A stretch of DNA of 64,000 nt, taken from contig CP136066.1 in assembly GCA_032622095.1 (NCBI GenBank), positions 48,956,911 to 49,020,910 on the forward strand. Direction: 5' to 3'. Source of the stretch: Siphonodentalium dalli. Its lineage: Eukaryota > Mollusca > Scaphopoda > Gadilida > Siphonodentaliidae. The translations under genes and the position numbers were made by a program. The stretch's first letter is position 1, and every line of letters begins with the position of its first letter. A model generated the notes under the pieces. That model was not told the origin of the DNA and did no database searches. It saw nothing but the letters and a program-made list of their open reading frames with translations. Below are positions 36,262 through 48,239 of the stretch, one piece after another.

Positions 36262-39200
36262 ATGTACAGACAAGCAATCAAGAGAACCGCTGGAATATGC
36301 CGCTGTGTCCTGCGAAAAAACATTGAACCTAAACTACACAACACCAGAGTGAGTTGGCGATGTAGTATCCATAATCCATATATCGGGGTTTAATCCAGAG
36401 CTTACATGGCACCAGCCTTTTATATTCCCTCATATTCAAGTCAAGTAAACGCTGTGCCCAAAATATAAAAATTTGCCCAAAATAAAAATAAGAATGGAAA
36501 TTTTGCCATTGCATCACTATGTTTATATACCTGTAGTACTGAGAAACACTGAAATGTCAGGGCTTATGTTTCATCTGATTTTGCGAGAATCCATACATAC
36601 TTTTTCATGAGAATCCAGGGTAATTTGCAAGAATATTTACGAGAATCTAGATTTGAATTCTTGCCGAAATAGAAGCCTTGAATGTGATATTTAATATTGA
36701 TATCAATGAAAAATTATCCTGGAAATGGTAATTCTCAGGAAATGAATGCAACAAATTCAAGTTTTTTTCTTCTAAATTTTGAAAGTATAGTTTGTTTTGT
36801 TGTGCCCAAATTACACAAATCTAAAGTCCTGATGACATAATTTAGGAGAGACCCATTTGCCAAATGGCAAATTATAGTTTATGGTTTAAAATAAAATTTT
36901 ATGCTGAATTTTGTTAACAGTTTTTATCTTTATCTGGGCTGTCAGTATTTAGACATTTTATGACTTTCCTTTGTTAAATTAATAAATTTTCTCCAGATAC
37001 CAACATTTAGTTGTTGTTGAATGTCTGCATTTCTTCAACTGTAATGCCTATGGAATGCAGGTTTATTCCCAAAATGATGCATTTCCAAATGAATTTCCCA
37101 TTTTATAACAATAAATGTTCTCACAATCGATGTATCAAAGCCAACAGCTGATCACTGCCTGTTCACCATCCGCTGAATAGATTAATACAGTTCCCATATT
37201 CTTGAATTTATTTCCCCCATAATTGTGTCAAATTTCTACATAAAATAGATTTTATATATTGGGTTGGCGTCTGTCGTCCATGTGTGCGTCCATCACCAGT
37301 TTCCTTTGGATCACCCTACAGGCCGCATCCCTCATCCGATCATCACCAAACTTCATATGGACATTCGGGGTGACACCTAGATGGGAGCCATTTTTTTTCG
37401 AAATTTGTTAAAAAACTTGGCCACCAGCAGCCATTTTGGATTTCAAATATGAATCCATTGGCACACCCTGCAGCACGCATTTATTGGAGTAATGTTTTTA
37501 GAATTTACAGGCATGTTTAGGATCGCCTCTAGTTGGGAGCTCAGCATAAAACTAATGCCTCCCCAAGTTTAGCTACAGTGTCATTGACACTTTCATTAAC
37601 TATAATAATAAAGTACAATGTACTTAAAGGATAACTCTACTGATTCACGATGATTTTGAAATTTTCTGGTAATGCATGGGTACACGCAAGTGAATCGGTC
37701 GCATGTGCGAGCCCGTGTGAAAGTGAACACTTTTATATCCCTTTCTTGGGGATATCAACATTTATTTAACCATGATTTTTTGATAAATCACCGTTGAGTG
37801 TATAATAAATTGTATACTTTTACAACGGAATTGAAAATCAATTCTGAGATCATTGATCAGGCCTCAAAATATGGTGCTGGAAATTTGCAGAATGAGGTCC
37901 CCATAGGGTGAATTTAGTAACAGTACCCCTCACAGCAGGCTAGCATCTCTAAATTCACCCTATTGTGATCTGATTCTGCTCAGGCCTCATCTTTGGAAAT
38001 TTTCTTTATTGTCACATTAACAAATTTGTTTAGTTTCTTTAGAAAACAAGTTTCTTTTTCAGTTTAGTTTTTCTGTATCCTCAAATTGGCAGACTACACA
38101 ATGCATAATCGAGGTGTTCACCATCTGGGATCTTAAATGTGTTTAGGTCTCCCATAGCAGATGAGGCATTGCAGAATGAGGTTCCCAGAGGATAGCATCA
38201 CTAAATTCACCCACTGGGGACCTCATTCTGCAAATGTCCGGCACCGTATTTTCAGGCCTGAGTAAATGGATGTGATTTGTATTTCTCTTCCATTTCTAGT
38301 GCATCCATCGCGTGAAGAGATTGTATGAATATCCACCAGTTAGAGTTGATCAGAGACTTCCAGTTGAGTTTCCTGAGAAATACGAGGTTTATGAGAAGTT
38401 AGAGGATGAACACAGTAAACCACTGCCAGATATCACCTGTATCCTCACAGAATATGTAGATGGTATGTGTCAAATATTAGTCATGTGCTTACAGAATATG
38501 TAGATGGTATGTGTCAAATATTAGTCATGTGCTCACAGAATATGTAGATGGTATGTGTAAAATATTAGTCATGTGCTCACAGAATATGTAGATGGTATGT
38601 GTAAAATATTAGTCATGTGCTCACAGAATATGTAGATGGTATGTGTAAAATATTAGTCATGTGCTCACAGAATATGTAGATGGTATGTGTAAAATATTAG
38701 TCATGTGCTCACAGAATATGTAGATGGTATGTGTCAAATATTAGTCATGTGCTCACAGTGTACAGTAATGCCCTACATAATCAACTCCTTAATTGTGGGT
38801 AATTTTTCAGGATTTAGTCAGAAATATGGCTTGTTTCCATTTATTGGAAAGTTCTCAGTGAGAGCTTTCCGATGAATGGCAACAAGCCATTTTTCCGAAT
38901 AAATCCTGAAAAATTACCCATAATTCTGCTGTGATTAAGGAGTCGATTATTTAGGGCATTTCTGTATCTAGATGTGTTCACCCTTTCATGATGGGAGCTC
39001 GGCTTGTGCAGCATTGAAGATCCTGTGCCAGTGCATTCTCTTATATTGGAGACTCACTATGGGAGACTCACATATATATGAGAATGCTATCACTTACAAG
39101 TCCGGGTAAATATTTTTAGGCCAATGTATTCTCTTATATAATCATATATATGCATATATATATATATATATATAAGACAATGCATTTGCACAGCGTTTTC

Positions 39201-42200
39201 GCAAAAATTTCAGGAAGCTCCAGTCATGGAATGGTTAAATATCAGTAATATCTTAGATACAGAATATGTAGATGGTACCACTATATGTAAAATATCAGTC
39301 ATGTCCTTACAAAATCAGATGGAAGATCATGTCACATCGTTTTTACACTGTTTTTTCGATTCTAGGTATTGGTGATAAAGGTGAAGTTGTGACGGTGCCA
39401 CGGAGACAGTTTCGATGGGACTTGTTTCCTGGCGGGAAAGCTATTTATGCTTCACCAGAGAATCTCAAAGAATACACCAAAAAAGATGTAGGTTTTTAGA
39501 AAATTGTCAGATAAAATCGCCTAATTTTGAAGGTTATCAGTACATTGTATTATCATTATCATACTCTATTTTGCAATCATAAAATCAAATGCATCTTTAC
39601 AAAAATAATTTTAAAGCTACAGAAGGCGATGGGTACAGCTGAAAATTCTTACCAAGTTTGTTAAACCTTTGAGTGCCAAGTCCGATTTATTTTATCAACC
39701 CATATACCCTCTGCCAATGCATTCTCTTATATAGGTCGACTCGCATATATAGGTCGCCTCGCATATATAAGAGAATGCATTGGCCTAACAATTTTTCATC
39801 ATTTCTTATTATTTTTTACAATTTTTTACAATTTTAATCATTTTTTATTATATTCTTAAACAGACATTTTTTTTTATTTTTTAGGGCCGATTTTACAGAC
39901 CGTAAATTAGGGCCAATGAGATCGGCCCCCTGGCACTGAAAGGGTTAAACCATTGTTACCAAGAATGTCGAAAAATAGAAAGAATTTGTTCTTATTTTCA
40001 TTATGAATAATCCTCCAGTGACGATATCATATCATATATGTGCCCCGCCATATCAAATCCAGTCGTAAGTCGGGATTTTTTTTAACCCTGTGCCAATGCA
40101 TTCTCTTATATATGCGAGTCGACGATAGGTCGCCTCGCATATATAAGAGAATGCATTGGCCTAACAATTTTTTATCATGTTTTTTAATTAAATGTTTCTT
40201 ACAATTTTTAGGACATAAAATAAAAAACATCCATTACCCTGCAGGGAGCCCCACACATATATAGAAGCATATAGAAGAGTGTCGTCTGCTCATGTTTGTC
40301 TGGGGCTCTGTATGGGTGAAATTATAAAATTGTTAAAGAATACAAGAACAAATTATTAAAATTGTAAAAAATTGTTAGGCCAATGCATTCTCTTATATAT
40401 GCGAGGCGACCTATGGTCGACTCGCATATATAAGAAAATGCATTGGCACAGGGTAAAAAAATCCCGACTTACGACTGGATTTGATATGGCGGGTCACATA
40501 TTTCACGGAACGAGTCTGACCGACTCTTAGTTCCGGTGCTTACGCATTTAAAAATTACATAAAAATAACATATTATGGGAAGTATGTTTGATACTGTATA
40601 TCAATATAGTGGTAGTCAAACAATTCCTTGAACTGGGTTAAAGTTTCAGCACTAACGACGGCATTTGGTATCCTATTCCAGATTGGTCGAATTATCTGTT
40701 TAACCCTTTACCCAATAAACCGGCCAAAACCGGCCAAATAAAGCTTCAACAGCCTAAAATATCTTCGGTCTGTCTCAATAGAACCATACAAATATGGATA
40801 TCATTGGAACCGGCTCCTTGACCACATTGTGATAGTTACAGTTATGCCCTGTGCCAATGCATTCTCTTATATATGCGAGTCGACCATAGGTCGCCTCGCA
40901 TATATAAAAGAATGCATTGGCCTAAAAAAAATCTTTTTTTAACACTTTTTACCATTTTTTCTTACATTCTTTAACAATTTTATAATTTTTAATGTGTTAA
41001 GCCAATGCATTCTCTTATATATGCGAGGCGACCTATGGTCGACACGCATATATAAGAGAATGCATTGGCACAGGGCCCTTCTGTTGGGTAAAGGGTTAAA
41101 AAAGTATTTTCTGACATCTTTATTGCAGTGGTTGATCATCATTTTACACGAATGGCCTCTAGTCAGTGCATATGTTGCATCAGCGAATAGCGTTTCGTGT
41201 TTGATGTTGTAATGCCCCCTCTTTATTTTGTATACCGCTATTAGGTCGCCACGTAATCGCCTGTACTTAAGGGACATTAGTCTAAGGATAGAGAGTCTAT
41301 CTTCAAAAGAATATTTCCGCAAGTGTTTGCAAAATTGCAAGTGTTGAAAACATTGTTTGTAAATACGTGTAACAGTATAAAGGCATGTTTACGTGTTCAG
41401 TAACGAACAACTCTAAAAACACAGATAACGCTGATTACGATCAATTACCGTGCGGCTGCGTATTTCTCATTAAATTATGAAACAGCAATGGCTGCACACA
41501 AGTTGCCATTTATTATTTTATCGTTAGTAAAAACAACAGAAAATATTAGTCATAGCACTTTTCATAAATGTTGTGACGTTCACTATATGGAGTAAAATTT
41601 GTACACCTCAAGAATGAGATATGTTTTATGTGATATATTTATACTGGTACAGCATCATTCAGTTATTTTATAGGTGATATATTTATACTGGTATAGCATC
41701 ATTCAGTTATTTTATAGGTGAAGTTTCAATAACATTCTATTCACATTGTTAACACCTTGATGGCTTTTAACATAAAACATCATTAAAATCTTGCATTGTG
41801 TTTGAATTATTTTATTACATTGATTTCTAGCCTAGTCTGTGAATTAAAAGGTGTACTTCTCAAATTCAACATTCTGAAACATAGTGTATTCATTCCGAAA
41901 ACATAGAGCAGCTATTTCGTATTGTGAAATAAAAGATAAAGTAAGATGGGATTTTAAGTTGACTAGCTTCTGCGCGCACGTAAATCATAACTGTGGTGTC
42001 AGTAAACCATACCTGGGGCTATAACAATTGAAGTTTTCCATTCCAGGGCTGTCTATAAGTTAGTTAAAAGTTGTCAATTTATAAGTTATATCAACCACTG
42101 GAAGACATTCTGGTATATGTTGAGCAGAAACACACACAATTATAATATGGAAGGTCATTCTCACAATTCATCACTCTATGGAGTCTTTTTCATCCAATTG

Positions 42201-45200
42201 TTGACATTTTGTTAATTCTGGGTTCATCAATCACCTTGTGGATCCGGAGTTGTGCCCGAAGAAAAACAATTAATAAAAAAAATGTCCCGCAAAACGCAAC
42301 TGTAGTCACAACCCATATTTGCCTGAAGCACAGTTTATACGATGACCAGCATAATATTGTGATTGTCATAATGATTTAAATTCTGCTAGTGCTCATGGAT
42401 AGAAGGAATAAAAATATTTATTTCATGTGACTCATTTTCTATGATATTATAAGGCATTTTATTTTCTGAGTTATACCTACAATAGCCCTTCCATGATGGG
42501 AGCTGTGCAGTTTTAAAGATCCTGTGCCAGTGCATTTTCTTACATATGCTAGTCTCCCATAGGGAGCCTCATATATATAATAGAATGCATTGGTTTACAA
42601 GGTCAAGGTTAATATTGTTGGGCCAATGTATTCTCTTATATATGCGAGGCTCCCTATTGGAGACATCCATACAAAAGAGAATGCATTTCACAAAATTTCA
42701 GGAAGCTCCAGTCATGGAAGGGTTAATTTTCTAAATAATGACGAGTGTACCTACTGTAATTACATGTACATCATCCCTGAATGTGTATATCCATGTTTCA
42801 TCATTATACATAACATTTCTGGATGTATATCCTTGTTCTATTATACATAACATTTCTGGATGTTTATCCTTGTTCGATTACTGTACATAACATTTCTGGA
42901 TGTTTCTCCATTTATAAACAGGGAGAAGACAAATCACCTCTCTCAAAATACGCTAGAATGGTGAGTAACTATCTGTTAAAGCCCATTCTCATGGCCCGTG
43001 ATGCACAGGCCCCTGGTGAAAATAAAGTGCATGATCGATATAAGATAGAGTTATGCTGCTTGCATCCACGAAACTCTATATAGACCCATCATTTTTGACG
43101 GACAATCCCCTAGTTTGTCATATTCCTCAATCCTCATAGATTCTCAAAATGGTCATTTCAGTCACAAAATATTTCAATGTGTCATGACATTTCCTTTCTT
43201 TTGATGTATAAAGTGGTCGTAAGCTTGGGTGTCGGTAAGTAGTCATTATACACAGATATCAATTATTTTATATTATCACAAATGATGACTTACAAATTCC
43301 TGGTATGATGTTAACATCACTGTGATTGATTTCATCAAGTTATACAAGTATAACAATGGAAAGGATATTTTATGACCAATACGATACATTGGGTTGATAT
43401 TTTGGCTGAAATCACCAATATTTAAAATTAATGAGGCTATAAATAGAACGTATTATGTTATTGGTCTTTCCATCCCTCCATCTGTTAGCTTTTTCATTTC
43501 CGGATGATAACTTTAGTAAGTCTGAACTGAATGGAATGAATACAGGTCAAGTTTCAATTCAGGTTCTGCCCGCCAATTTTAACCAGAGTTAATGCCCTTT
43601 TTGTTGAAATTTACACTCAATTTTCATTTCCGGATGATAAATAAGTGTGAACTGAATGGAGTGAAATTTGGTATGTGAGCTTACTAAGCCCAAAATACAC
43701 GTCAATTTAAAATTTGTGTTCTGCCCGCCAATTTGAAATATATATTCTGTTGAGTATAATCAGAGATGGTCCCATAAATGGCCAGATTTAGTGTACAGTA
43801 CCCATTGAATAGGTCTGTTTGCAGCATGTTAAGTATTTAGCACATTTATCGATAACCCCCAGAACTTAATCAAGGGGTACTGTACACTAAATCTGGCCAT
43901 TTGTGGGACTATCTTCTATTATAATTAAAAGAATGTATGCAACAAATGAATGAATTTGAGCCTGGGATTAGTGCAAAATACGCTCATGTACTCTATGAAT
44001 GATGCCAAAAAACATGGTAATTATAATGAAAATGAGTTAATGACTTGAGCCATAAATAAATTTTCATTATAATTACCATGTTGTTTTACACTGGTCATAA
44101 ATTAAATGAGTGTATTTTGCACTCATCCATGGCTTAAATTCATTCATTTGTTGCATATATTCTGTTGAGTATAATAGGAGATGGTCCCATAAATGGCCGT
44201 ATTTAGTGTACAGTTAGTATTTAGCACATTTATCGATATTCCCAGAAACAGACTGGGAGGTAATAAAAGTGAGCATAATTGGAGGCTTTAAACTGCCATA
44301 GTGAACCTCAATACACCAAACCAATCTATCAAACTCCATGCAGGGTTTATCTCCCTTGATGACTTGATAAGAATGCTGCCCACTTGTTCCCGCTGGACCG
44401 AAAAATATTCTGGTCAAAAAGTGACCAAATTAAATTTTTAGTGGCCAAATTAAAAAACATTTGGCCAAATTAAATCCTCATTTTCTGGGCTCACAATTGA
44501 TGACTAAATTAAATTTTTTCAAATATATAACTCTCTCATTCTATGTTGCATCGCTGACTCCATGTTCGCCAACTAATCAAGTAATGGGGTGTGTTAGTTG
44601 TCATTGCTATTTTCGCTGAAATAAAACAACAGTTCTGTTTGCTAACTATCGTGAGGTGTTGAATACCTATTGTTGTATTAATAACCTTTATTTTCAAATT
44701 TGTAGTGAAAAAAAAAGTTTGGCAAATGAAATTTTTTGGGGCCAGCTTTCGATAAAAAGTGACCATTTGCCACTTTGGCCACCGACAGTGCGAACACTGC
44801 TGCTGCCCCCGGCGACATTTTACCCACATACTAAATGAACAGAGCCACATGTTGCCCTTTATCAAGCACACAAAATATTGAACAAAGTTTTTGTAAGTTT
44901 GTGGAAAGTCCCACTAGAACCAAAGAACTATTTCTTGCAAGAGTGTGTAGTTTGGTTCTCTGATTGTTGTATCAATACAAATATCTAACAGCACATTGAC
45001 AACATCTGTCAAATCAAACACGAGTTCTAATTCACTGCCATTTCGCTGAGTATCATGCAAAAATTGTCAAAATAAACTACCACCTTAAATCTTTGTTCTG
45101 TCCATACTGAGAGAATTGTTCCCAAAGCACATAGGAAATTTCACTTTGGGGCGAGCAGTTTCGTCATTTTGGCTGGGAAACTCCCACAAAACATAGAAAA

Positions 45201-47561
45201 CTAGACCAGTACCCAGCCGGTGACAGAGTGGGAAGAGGAAGTATGACTAGACGATCTGGTAGAGATTGCCAATCGATTAAAACTCGTTTTTATACTTTTC
45301 ACTGTAGACTGTCCGACAGATGACAGAGATGTGGCTGCGAATCCCAATGAGCGGTGATAATCTCTGGGAGTTGAATAAGTCACACATACGAGTGGCGTTC
45401 AGGCTGCTCGGTGTGGAGATGTCCGAGGACTGCATACAGCTACCCGAGGAACCAGTCACGACACACCAAGACATCAAATTCACAGTTATGGTAAGGGAAC
45501 TAGTCATGGCACATCAAATTCAGTTATGATATGGAAACCAAAGAAAAGATTCTATTGAATCTCTGGAGAATGGAGCTCGAAAGAAAATTGTTGTTGAATG
45601 TTTTCCAATAAGGTGCAACATGAAAATTATGTAATTTTAAAATCAGGTTGTCACTAAGTAAGATGTCACTCTTTCTGATATATATAGAACTAGCTGATGC
45701 AAGCCTTGAAATAGTGTGTCTGTCATTTGCAGGATGAGGTTCCCAGAGGGTGAATTTAGTGATGCTACCCCGCATAGTGGGCTAGCATCACCAAATTCAC
45801 CCTCTGGGAATCTCATTCTGCTGAGGTGTAAGCAGAATGAGGTCCCCAGAGGGTGAATTTGGTGATGCTAGCCCGCTATGCGGGGTAGCATCACTAAATT
45901 CACCCTCTGGGGACCTCATTCTGCAAATGACAGACACCCTATTTCAAGGCTTGAGCTGATGTGCCCAACTTTCTTTGTGATCGCCTCCGTCTGATCATGA
46001 GGAGAAAGAAAAATACTCTTGTTCGATCGGTTCAGAAACATGATTATATGAGCATATATGAGCAAGGTCGCACGTGAAATTGGACCCGCCCATAATGTTC
46101 CCGGGATCGATGTAGGCCTACATACCAAATTCGAGTCGGAATGGTCAAGTTCCAGAAACATCCCTATATGAGCTTATATGAGTGAGGTCAAGGACATGGC
46201 GGCACATGAAATTGGACCTGTCCATATTGTTCCCAGGATCAAAGTAGGCCTACATACCAAATTTGAGTCGGATCGGTCAGGCAGTGTTAGAGTCTATAAC
46301 AAACATACATACATACAGACAGACAGAAGTTCCAAAATATACAGGAGACTATGTATTGATTTGTAGGGTAAAATTTATTAAATTTTACGAAAAATCCTGC
46401 CACTGGATCTTTGTATAAAGTCCTTTATAGAGACGTGGCTTGGACTAAACCACTATTATCCCAATCAATTTCACTAGCTGGTTAAGTCCAAGGAAACTTG
46501 GACTATCCAAAGTGATGAATAATGATAATTTTTCAGCATTTACTGCAGAGCAGATTAGCTGAAAAATAATGTATTCGCCATTTGTTTTAATGAGTAAGCA
46601 ATGTATGATCAAGTCGTGCATAATGAAAAGAGGTCACACTGTAACTATTGTTACATGATCATAGAGTGTTTGGTGTCATTTATAGGTGAAGTGTCTTGTT
46701 GACCGAGTCAGCTCCAAATTTTTGTTTCAAACATTTGAGTAAACTTATGGATTGCCGTTTAAATAATGGAATGATATGCTTTTGTTGAAAATATCACTTA
46801 GAAACAGATATTTATATAATGCAGGAACATCATGCAGATTATAGAAAATTGGCATGAATCTTATTTTTGTTGAACAATCATTAATATAAGTTAATTGCAA
46901 CTTTGAAATGTGCGTATCGCACCTTATTTGTGAAGAAATAGCTTTATTGTCATTTATAGTAAACGCATATAATGTGTCATTCGATCACGATCATAGTGCA
47001 TCTGAATATTTTATATCTGTTTATTTATATTTATATATTATATAGTGCATGCATAGGTTTGTGTTGCACAATTGATCAGTTAGAATGAATTTCCGAACAT
47101 TTGAGTTGCATTAGAGATGTTGGTTTCGGAAAGCAATTTTCCATCATTCCCCCCCCCCCCCCCCAAGACATTTTTTGTGACCACCGACACAGACAAAGTA
47201 TGATGTAATTAACCTGCATGTGAACACGTTCCCGTCCCATAACTTGTAAGCATGATGTATACCAATAAACTCTGGCGCTGCTTCATGGCAATGATAAGTG
47301 TTATCATTATTATTCTCCAATAATGATGTGTATTATGATATAATAGGCTTGAATTTTATAGGCCACCTCATATCAAAGTTGAGACGGAGATAAATCTTTT
47401 TACATTCAATGAGTTTAAAATTATTTTATTTTTTTTTACAGATCAACAAAGCTGAGAATGTGAACATTAACGCCAGAATTTATCCAATTTATCGAGACCC
47501 AACAAAGAATGAAGATATCGAGTTTGAACCAATATGGACATATGAAAATAAAACAAAATAA
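36262..47561 (+). CDS. MRPL9: Mitochondrial ribosomal protein bL9m
   Basis: Six coding exons: 36262-36348, 38300-38462, 39366-39487, 42922-42960, 45308-45490 and 47442-47561 (TAA 47559-47561). All borders are GT/AG, all phases agree, and the product is 237 residues (human about 267). The N terminus MYRQAIKRTAGICRCVLRKN is basic, as expected of a mitochondrial presequence. Residues about 75-116 form the bacterial-L9-type rRNA-binding domain: ILTEYVDGIGDKGEVVTVPR, then LFPGGKAIYASPEN. Exon 5 ends with LPEEPVTTHQDIKFTVM, matching the vertebrate C-terminal extension. The protein belongs to the mitochondrial large ribosomal subunit. The ATG directly follows tttacag, so a 5' UTR intron may end there. 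The stop codon overlaps AATAAA (47557-47562), so the 3' UTR could be very short or use a later signal. Confidence 0.95.
36349..37240. other. MRPL9 intron 1, left part
   Basis: AT-rich intronic sequence. No element ends, RNA motifs or convincing coding stretch are seen. The frame on the minus strand at 36329-36517 has no recognisable content. Confidence 0.4.
37240..37620 (-). repeat. Dispersed repeat related to the 16340-18310 array
   Basis: In reverse orientation it carries ggccaccagcagccattttg, caaacttcatatgg, and the end block gctacagtgtcattgacact. The same end block occurs at 16235-16260, just outside the array, so the two share a parent element. Confidence 0.6.
37857..38262. mobile_element. 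GCCTGGATATAGTGT-family element, diverged
   Basis: It starts tcaggcctcaaaatatggtgc and ends gcaccgtattttcaggcctg. It has two degraded palindromes and the standard spacer (atgcataatcgaggtg). It ends about 38 bases before MRPL9 exon 2. Confidence 0.65.
38463..38758 (+). repeat. 44-bp minisatellite copying the MRPL9 exon 2 end and its 5' splice site
   Basis: Six full units and one partial, beginning at 38463, 38507, 38551, 38595, 38639, 38683 and 38727. Each holds gtatgtgt, aatattagtcatgtgctcac and agaatatgtagatg. The last 18 bases of the unit repeat the last 18 bases of exon 2 (LTEYVD), so every unit ends in a further copy of the donor gatg|gtatgt. A diverged extra copy sits at about 39259-39310. 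Confidence 0.92.
38761..38966. mobile_element. TA-flanked hairpin MITE (mariner-like), copy 7
   Basis: TA-CAGTAATGCCCTACATAATC to ttagggcatttctg-TA. Both arms share aatttttcag/ctgaaaaatt. It begins two bases after the minisatellite ends. Confidence 0.7.
38978..39238. mobile_element. piggyBac-like MITE, subfamily C, with AT repeat
   Basis: A degraded left end (tcaccctttcatgatgggag), and a right end gctccagtcatggaatgg-TTAA. A TA microsatellite (about 39146-39174) expands one of the tctcttatata hairpins. Confidence 0.6.
39661..39948. mobile_element. piggyBac-like MITE with embedded hairpin
   Basis: TTAAACCTTTGAGTGCCAAG to ctggcactgaaaggg-TTAA. Same layout as 19443-19865, with part of the hairpin duplicated (gtcgactcgcatatataggt). 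Confidence 0.65.
40040..40501. repeat. Large palindrome with atgtgccccgccatatcaaa arms
   Basis: Outer arms atcaaatccagtcgtaagtc and gacttacgactggatttgat, inner hairpins of the caatgcattctcttatatat type in both arms, and a loop near 40210-40320. It lies in MRPL9 intron 3. Confidence 0.7.
40700..41099. mobile_element. piggyBac-like MITE, subfamily B
   Basis: TTAACCCTTTACCCAATAAAC to ctgttgggtaaaggg-TTAA. Nearly identical to 25470-25870 apart from a few changes in the hairpin arms. Confidence 0.8.
41100..42480. other. MRPL9 intron 3, mostly featureless
   Basis: A two-unit tandem repeat of 44 bp lies at 41630-41673 and 41674-41717 (gtgatatatttatactggta ... ttttatag). The part 41100-41345 encodes an open frame on the minus strand, including KHLRKYSFEDRLSILRLMSLKYRR and KIKRGHYN, which reminds me of the tail of a retroelement RT. 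The evidence is too thin to call it. Confidence 0.4.
42481..42726. mobile_element. piggyBac-like MITE, subfamily C, diverged
   Basis: A degraded left end (agcccttccatgatgggagc) and a right end gctccagtcatggaaggg-TTAA, with two tctcttatatatgcgagg-type hairpins. Confidence 0.6.
42785..42905 (+). repeat. Short tandem repeat running into the MRPL9 exon 4 acceptor
   Basis: Three units of about 37-42 bp, each with cataacatttctggatgt and atccttgttc. The last unit is truncated close to the 3' splice site of the 39-base exon 4. Confidence 0.65.
43487..43745 (-). repeat. Dispersed repeat, two units
   Basis: tttttcatttccggatgata twice, with gaatggaatgaa/gaatggagtgaaatttgg and ttctgcccgccaattt twice. 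Reverse orientation of the family at 3060-3345 and 29860-30230. Confidence 0.6.
43743..44220. repeat. Nested palindromes
   Basis: The outer motif ggtcccataaatggcc(a/g)(g/t)atttagtgtacagt occurs at 43767 and again at 44183, with a complement at 43867-43915. Inside lies a second palindrome with gtatgcaacaaatgaatgaa against ttcattcatttgttgca and caaaatac against gtattttg. Confidence 0.6.
44395..45300. other. MRPL9 intron 4, right part
   Basis: Short direct repeats of (t)ggccaaattaaa lie at 44425-44520. A minus-strand frame at 44536-44871 has no recognisable domain. Otherwise I see nothing up to the exon 5 acceptor. Confidence 0.4.
45694..45950. mobile_element. GCCTTGAAATAGTGT-family element, complete and well preserved
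   Basis: Ends aagccttgaaatagtgtgtc and gacaccctatttcaaggctt. The two palindromes meet almost directly, so the whole element folds into one long hairpin with internal bubbles. It lies in MRPL9 intron 5. Confidence 0.7.
46027..46330 (+). repeat. Two tandem units of about 137 bp plus microsatellite
   Basis: Each unit has gaaaca, tatatgagc(a/t)tatatgag, gaggtca/aaggtcg, tgaaattggacc, attgttcccaggatc and gtaggcctacataccaaatt. It ends with an acatacatacagacagacag microsatellite. Confidence 0.65.
46331..47440. other. MRPL9 intron 5, right part
   Basis: AT-rich, with a C homopolymer at about 47151-47164 and no element ends recognised. The acceptor of exon 6 follows a run of Ts (47422-47438). Confidence 0.4.
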
Positions 47562-48239
47562 AGCATTCTAGTTATTTTTTCTTCATAACAGGAAAACTGG
47601 TGATTTTTAACCTCCATAGTATTGCAAACGAGAGGCCGATCACGATCGGTAGATGTTTAACCCATACCTTGGCGATAGTGATCAGCTATTTTCAGTTCGG
47701 ACGCGAAAATCCATAAGCCATAAAAAATGGATCAAACCCAAATTCAAACTCTATCTGTATTTTGAGCTGAGAAATTCACATACACACTTTACATACATCT
47801 CAATAAAATGAGATATATCAGATGAAAGGTATTTCTACTAAGTATCAGGAATGTTGAGAATTAAGGGTTCATTTTAACCACAAAAATCCATACAAGTGAA
47901 AGGGATATAATAGGAGAATGATTACATGAAAAATATACAAAAGCATAAAATTGATGACCAGGGTTAACAATTTTAACTCTATAAAATTAGGTGACTGTAC
48001 CAGGTATGAACACTGCATTGATATGCTAAACCAGAGAGCTATATGGAAATACAATAAACAACAGATGGCCCTCTGTCCAATTACATCTTCCACTGTGCTG
48101 ACTTCTTCTTCTCTTTATCTATCCATCATTTAGGATAACCTCTTTCGAGTAAAAATATTGTGGTATGTACATATGTACAGTAGCTAAATTGATAAAAAAT
48201 TTGAATAAAAGACTCGGAGACGTGCAGGTCTGACTATCA
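47562..48239. other. Downstream of MRPL9
   Basis: 47690-47860 has agccataaaaaatggatcaa and tctgtattttgagctgagaa, matching one unit of the repeat at 50885-51450. The LINE may thus have inserted into that repeat. No gene is seen. Confidence 0.45.

Noticed and set aside
40939-41340. Minus-strand frame of 133 codons resembling the end of a retroelement RT
   Set aside because: The frame includes translated MITE hairpin ([20 protein letters not shown]), which recurs in every such hairpin. The remaining 70 residues are suggestive but have no catalytic motif.
45320-45529. Treating the 69-codon frame across MRPL9 exon 5 as a separate gene
   Set aside because: It is the exon read through its donor. 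Homology stops exactly at the gtaagg splice site.
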